This document shows positions 58,882 to 64,000 of a stretch of DNA of 64,000 bases, in pieces. The DNA is from Merluccius polli. Lineage: Eukaryota; Chordata; Actinopteri; Gadiformes; Merlucciidae. Made by a program: the position numbers and the translations under genes. The stretch lies in the NCBI GenBank assembly GCA_030340625.1, contig JAOPHQ010005701.1:124001-188000 (forward strand), written 5' to 3'. The stretch's first letter is position 1; every line of letters starts with the position of its first letter. The notes beneath the pieces are model-generated. The model searched no databases. It saw only the letters and a list, made by a program, of their open reading frames with translations, and had not been told where the DNA came from.

Positions 58882-61800
58882 ATGGTTCGCCAGATAAGGT
58901 TAGCGCTATGCAATCCTGCCATTTTTAATGTACATTATCGATCTCATACCAGTACTGCACTGTTGTACGATTGTTTTATTTAGCTTTACGTGCTTACAGT
59001 CGATGTACTGCGATGTCCATTATCTGGGCTGCCGTTTAAGACAGCTGCCTTTTCCTTTAGTTGGTGGAAACTAAGTGCACTGTGATAACCTGTTGAGATC
59101 AGGTGAACAACCCTCCCTCCCTCTTCCCTGTACTATTCAGAGTGAAACGATTTAAACTGCAGAAAAAGCCAGAGCAGTATGATGACGACGACCCTCAAGC
59201 CTACAAGGGCATGCCAGCCCCGGACAAGGTAAGGACATGTTCATGAAGACCAGGACCAGACTGCTGTCTGCCGGTTTCATGGTGTAACCCACTTCACACA
59301 TCCACCACTTCAAGGTGGTGGATGTGTGTTTTCCTGTGTGTGTTTCTCTGTTGTGCGGTGGGAGATGAATGTCCATCCCTGGGGGACCAATAAGCAAACA
59401 TTTGAAGTCTCTTTTTGTCCCCAATGTTTGATATTTTGTTTACTTTTTTTTCAATATACATTAGGAATACATTATAATTTTCCTATCTCTTTCCTATCTT
59501 TCCTTTTGTTGTTATATCTGTATTATCAACTAATGATCTGTTGTCATCTTTTCGCAGGGATCTTCGGATTTCACAAGGGACGAGGTGGACAGGTTTCACG
59601 ATGAGAAGATTGCGGTGAGTTTGTGTCATATTGATGAAATTTGTTCTCATATTGATGATATTTGTTTCTTTGTCTTACTGTGGCGTGTGTTTTACCAGTA
59701 ATGCTTGCTTTTCTATGTTTTTACCGCAGAAACTTCTTGCCAGTGGTGTTCAAATGGACAGCGACCACGAGGATGGGGATGATGAGGTAAATTGACTTTT
59801 TCCACAGGTACCTATGGGTGCGATCATATTGGACAGTGTTTGTTTATCTGTGTCGGCGATTAAAGCACAAGGTATTACTCTTATATTACAGGAGGAAGTG
59901 ATGGCCCTGGATGACTCAGAGTCTGAGGAAGATGAGAAATATGAGGATGAAGAAGAAGAGGGGAGTGACATGGAAAGTGATCTAGAGGGGAAGAAGGATG
60001 AAGGTAAAATAATTGTAATTAATCTAAAGCGTTTGCGTGTCAAAATGAACCGTTGTGTTTTAGAGTGTTACCAATGTTTCTGTTGTCTTTACTAGATCTC
60101 CCTAGTGACATGGCGTGGGGTAACAGAAAGAAACTCTTCTACGACTCTGATTATGTGGCTGCCAGTGAGTATATCTTGAGCTCTACCTCCATCCCAAATA
60201 ACACAAATTACAACTTACGTTTTGGTCAGTATGCTTTTGTACTGGAGGAGCAACTGAATGTTGGTGTCTTGGTCGTTGCAGAAGGGAAAACTCAAGAAGA
60301 AGTGGAAGCAGAGGACAAAGAGGAGGAAGAAGAAGCAAAAAGCATACAAAGACGCCTGGCTGCCAATCTCAGCGAGGAGGACTATGATCTCAATCTATTT
60401 CAGGTAGATACTGATGTTTCTCTTGGATATATATTGTTTTATATCTCCTTTAACAGGGTCGCTTTATCTTTGTAGGATTCAAATGGTCTTTATTTAAAGA
60501 TGTATGATATGCGTAGGCCTACGATACCATTAAAGGTGCAGTAGGTACGATTTGAGAGTGGTAAATAGAGAGAGCAGAAAAGAGCGTATTGAACCTTATA
60601 AATACGTTCTTCTTAGAGCAGAGGAGCGACAATATTCTGAAACGAAACAACCCAAAAAACTTCCCCGGCCATTCCTAGCAAATTACACTTAAATAATAGC
60701 TCTTGAATATTACCTGGCAGCACCTTTTAATCATCATGCATGTGATTGTAGGAATACGCTGTGGAAAAGGACGAGAAGAGTGCAGAAAAGGACAAGAAAA
60801 TTGTGAAAGACCTGGATCAGATGTCCCAGAAAGAGAAGCTGAAGCTGCTGAAAAAGGAGTCACCCGAGATGCTCGAGCTTATTCAGGATTTCAAGTCAAA
60901 GGTAAACCGCAAAGCTTTTCAAATTGGTGTCATGCACAGTACAGTAGCAGGCCGAGCAGCCATGGTCCAACCCTGTATTGTGATATGTACAGCTGGCCGA
61001 ACTGAAGGATGAACTGCAGCCGCTCATTGAGATGGTTAAGGATGGACGGATACCTCCGGGGAAGGTTAGCCCAAGTGCCCTCCATTTGTATTACACTCAT
61101 TAGTTATATTGTTACAGAAACGTTTTCAAAATATCTCTATATATTATTTTGTTTTTCAAAGGGTGCCGAATATCTCCAGACAAAACAGCAGCTTTACCTG
61201 AAGTAAGTCTTATTTAATGTATTTAGTTTTATACACCTTGTTATATGTGAATGCTTGACTGATGGTTGTTGTTTTTGTCTCTATAGTTATTGCACAAACA
61301 TCAGTTTCTACCTGGTCCTCAAAGCAAAAAGAATCCCAGCTCATAACCATCCCGTCATAGAGAGGTTGCTCACCTACAGAAATGTAAGACGCTTTTTTTT
61401 GCCTATAATTTTACAATGTTTCTGTATGCATGTTTACGCTTACCGTTGGCTTTATTTTGTCATGTAATGATGTACTAAACCTTTAGGTTGTGTAACTTTC
61501 ATTGCCAAAGTATGGTGAGCACATAGTTCCAAATGTTTCCCCATACAACGTAGGTTCACTTTGGACACCTGGGACAATATTTAAAGCACAAATTAAGAAA
61601 TGGGACAGCCTTGCATATATACCCATGTACCATTTTCGGAAAGTATACTAATAGGTCTGTGTATCTGATATATATTTGATCGTTTTCCGAATCATCATCT
61701 TGCATCATTCCCGCAGCTCATCAATGAGCTGGGCTGCAGTAGATGCCAGGTTGGGTCCCCAGCTGCGCAGGCTGCTAGCCGGAGAGCTGAAGGAGGTCAC

Positions 61801-63758
61801 CCACAGGCCGTCCAGTAAGAAGGGCAAGGTATGTTTGTTTAATATTGGATTTGGATATATTAATGAATTCACCGGTTTGTCAGGGGGAGGTTTTGTCTTA
61901 GTGTGATGCTTTTTAAATGTGTCACTAGGCTCCTGTTGAGGCTGTGGGAGAAGCTAGTGAAGAAGACTCGGACTCTGACGACGACGATGAGAAGGCTGCC
62001 TTGTGCTTCTACAAAGAAGTTGAGGAGAGGCTGAAGCTGAAGAAGCAGAAGAGAAAGAACATGGACCCAGTTGCGGACGAGTGAGTCATTTTCCGATTTC
62101 AACGGCGGCAGTCAGTGTGTTGGTGATTGGTATCTAATACAGATTTGACCGCCCCCCCCTCTTTTTTTTCCTCCCCAGAATGGAGGAGAATGGAGATGAA
62201 GAAGCAGATAATACGGATGCAAAGAGAGGGATCACATATGAGGTGAGCTGTGAAGCATTTTATGAGTATTTATTGCAGTGCAACATGTGCATTTTTGTGT
62301 TTGGGAACCAAAACTCAAAGAACTTTGTTACTATTGTAACAATCACAAATGATGTCTTACCATTGTTGTTTTTGTCATCAACGTTATGTTTGATCACTGA
62401 AAACCACCATAAAACGATGTCCAGTGTCTAGGCAACATTTTGAAACCTCACAATCATGTTTACAGTCATGTAGAGTAGGTAAGAGAGAGTTTCACAGAAA
62501 ATAGGTCAAATGCCTTCAATCAGAACACACATTTATATCGCCATCTGGTGGCCGTAGTAGTGAAATTGCGATGGTTCGGCTGGTGTCATTCAATTCTATT
62601 CTCCCTGACCTTTCAATAGAGGGGTCAAATGTTAAAATTGAACAATGGGTTCTCAAGATATTCACCTGTTTGTGTCTCAGTCATGTTTGTATTGTCATTG
62701 TTGCATTGGATTTATTGTTTTTATTTGGAAACTCTGCCTAAACCTATCTTTACTAAAACCTCTAATTTTGCTCTACTTCACTTTATTGGCATCAAATCCT
62801 AACCCAGGCCCTCATCAGATGTTGTGCTATAGCCCTATAGTGCTATAGGGCTACCAACTGATAATGCACTAGGTGTTATTTACACTAAAACATGACATTT
62901 GTTCAGTTTGGGTGTGTTATTTTCGGCAAAAACCTGAGAAATAGGCTTAGTGATGAAGAGGTTAAGTGTCATTCATTTATTGTATTGGAAAACAGAAATG
63001 GTCATTGTGCTGACATTCGTCTCTTTTTCCACAGATGGCCAAGAACAAGGGGCTAACGCCCAAGAGGAAGAAGATTTACCGCAATCCCAGAGTCAAGCAC
63101 AGAGAGAAGTTCAGGCGGGCTAAGATCCAGAGAAAGGGCCAGGTAAGCATTCTGCACCATGGTAGTTCAGCCTTGCAGCCCTCCTGCGTAATTGGATTTG
63201 TTGAAACTTTGGCTGTGTTCAATTTGGCTCACTGGTTCCCTCATTCCCTATATAGTGAACACGGATACAGTATTTAGGGAACAAGTATAGGGGGAATTTG
63301 GTCACAAATGACGTATTGGTTGCATGAACAAGCCTGGCATGTGTTAAGATTTGCATTTGCGTAAAGAAACCTGTATGTGCCGCATCCTTCTATTGGATTC
63401 ATCCGATGACGATGACAAACACTATGCATCACAGGAAATAGTGTGGAAATAAGTGTGCATCAGTTGTATACTTAATTCACGGTGCATTATGGGTATTAAG
63501 TAGTGCACTATACAGGGAACCAGATAAGACGACTACATTCGACCTAAATAGCCACAAGTGGACCAATTCGAACCCCAGAGATTGCTGTACAGTTACACAT
63601 GTAGACGACATGATTTTAAGGCAGTCAGGAAAAACTTTTTAAAAAAAAATGTATTGTTTGTTTGCTAGGTCCGGGAGGTTCGACGTGAGGAGACCAGATA
63701 CAGTGGAGAACATTCTGGAATCCGCGCTGGACTCAAAAAGAGCATCAAACTTTCATAA
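58882..63758 (+). CDS. utp3: UTP3/SAS10, small-subunit processome protein (two frame breaks)
   Basis: Sixteen coding exons are seen: 58882-58898, 59141-59228, 59558-59614, 59730-59786, 59892-60003, 60096-60164, 60282-60403, 60752-60901, 60993-61064, 61162-61202, 61287-61383, 61717-61828, 61929-62081, 62179-62242, 63035-63142 and 63669-63758. The product would be about 468 residues. It starts MVRQIRVKRFKLQKK, has acidic stretches, LPSDMAWGNRKKLFYDSDY, and the Sas10/Utp3/C1D domain (LLKKESPEMLELIQDFKSKV to YCTNISFYLVLKAKR). It ends with the basic Sas10 domain GLTPKRKKIYRNPRVKHREK and RYSGEHSGIRAGLKKSIKLS. UTP3 works in the nucleolus with U3 snoRNP in 18S rRNA maturation. Exon 12 has one extra base in the GGG at 61731-61733, and exon 13 one extra base in the AAA at 62040-62042; removing one base from each restores all splice phases. 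AATAAA lies at 63926-63931. Confidence 0.9.
60526..60690. mobile_element. Fragment of a TTAAAGGTGCAGTAGGT-type dispersed repeat
   Basis: A left end ATTAAAGGTGCAGTAGGTAC in a UTP3 intron resembles a repeat start also seen at about 36642 (TTAAAGGTGCTGTAG) in the ZNF362 intron. No matching right terminus was found for either. Confidence 0.4.
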
Positions 63759-64000
63759 CAAACCAGAGAAGTTGTATAAATTACGTTGCCCAGCATAGCC
63801 ATAGGTTAAATTTTAACTGTCAGACTGACCAAGAGTGTCTGTTTGTTCATCACAGGCTGTTGCCTGTAAAAAGACTTATAGCCGAATTCCACATTGTATT
63901 TCTATGAGCCACTTGATGTTAAAACAATAAACTTTCTGATAACCTTTTATTAAATGTAATTTGTTGTTCGACAGTAGCATGATAGTTACACAGGACTTGA

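Overview
The window looks like a teleost fish (probably percomorph-type) nuclear chromosome. Genes are intron-rich with GT-AG splice sites, (CA)n/(GT)n microsatellites over 100 bp recur, and short DNA transposons of the hAT and piggyBac types with intact target-site duplications sit in introns and spacers. All identifications come from reading translations and splice signals by eye; no database search was run.

Layout, left to right. (1) 1-22.8 kb: the 3' part of TRIM62 on +, four coding exons between 10162 and 19945 (coiled coil plus PRY-SPRY); the RING/B-box exon lies upstream of the window. Its introns carry four or five DNA transposons and several long GT tracts. (2) 24.6-27.0 kb: a GC-rich gene on - for a multi-pass membrane protein, possibly GPCR-like, whose frame shifts twice. 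(3) 31.0-39.7 kb: complete ZNF362 on +, eight coding exons and six C2H2 fingers. (4) 39.9-42.9 kb: a 21-bp minisatellite split by a 1.85-kb hAT-type element that contains an array of about 25 TTACGTAA palindromes. (5) 43.5-43.7 kb: two well-spliced terminal coding exons of a + strand gene I cannot identify. (6) 45.0-45.6 kb: a compact two-exon - strand gene for a 95-residue coiled-coil-like protein I do not recognise. (7) 49.8-52.7 kb: EMP3 on + (four-transmembrane PMP22/EMP family). (8) 54.5-58.3 kb: FAM83E on + (DUF1669 CK1-scaffold family), nine coding exons. (9) 58.9-63.8 kb: UTP3/SAS10 on +, sixteen coding exons, with two single-base frame breaks.

TRIM62 next to ZNF362 matches the tetrapod order (human 1p35), whereas EMP3 near FAM83E matches another vertebrate neighbourhood (human 19q13.3), so the window seems to join two ancestral blocks, with the minisatellite/transposon tract and the two unidentified genes between them. 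The genes do not form one pathway: a ubiquitin ligase, a zinc-finger transcription factor, a tetraspan membrane protein, a kinase-anchoring protein and a ribosome-biogenesis factor. The most interesting items are the two unidentified genes, the TTACGTAA array, the inverted transposon copies flanking one TRIM62 exon, and the indel pattern that breaks otherwise conserved frames.
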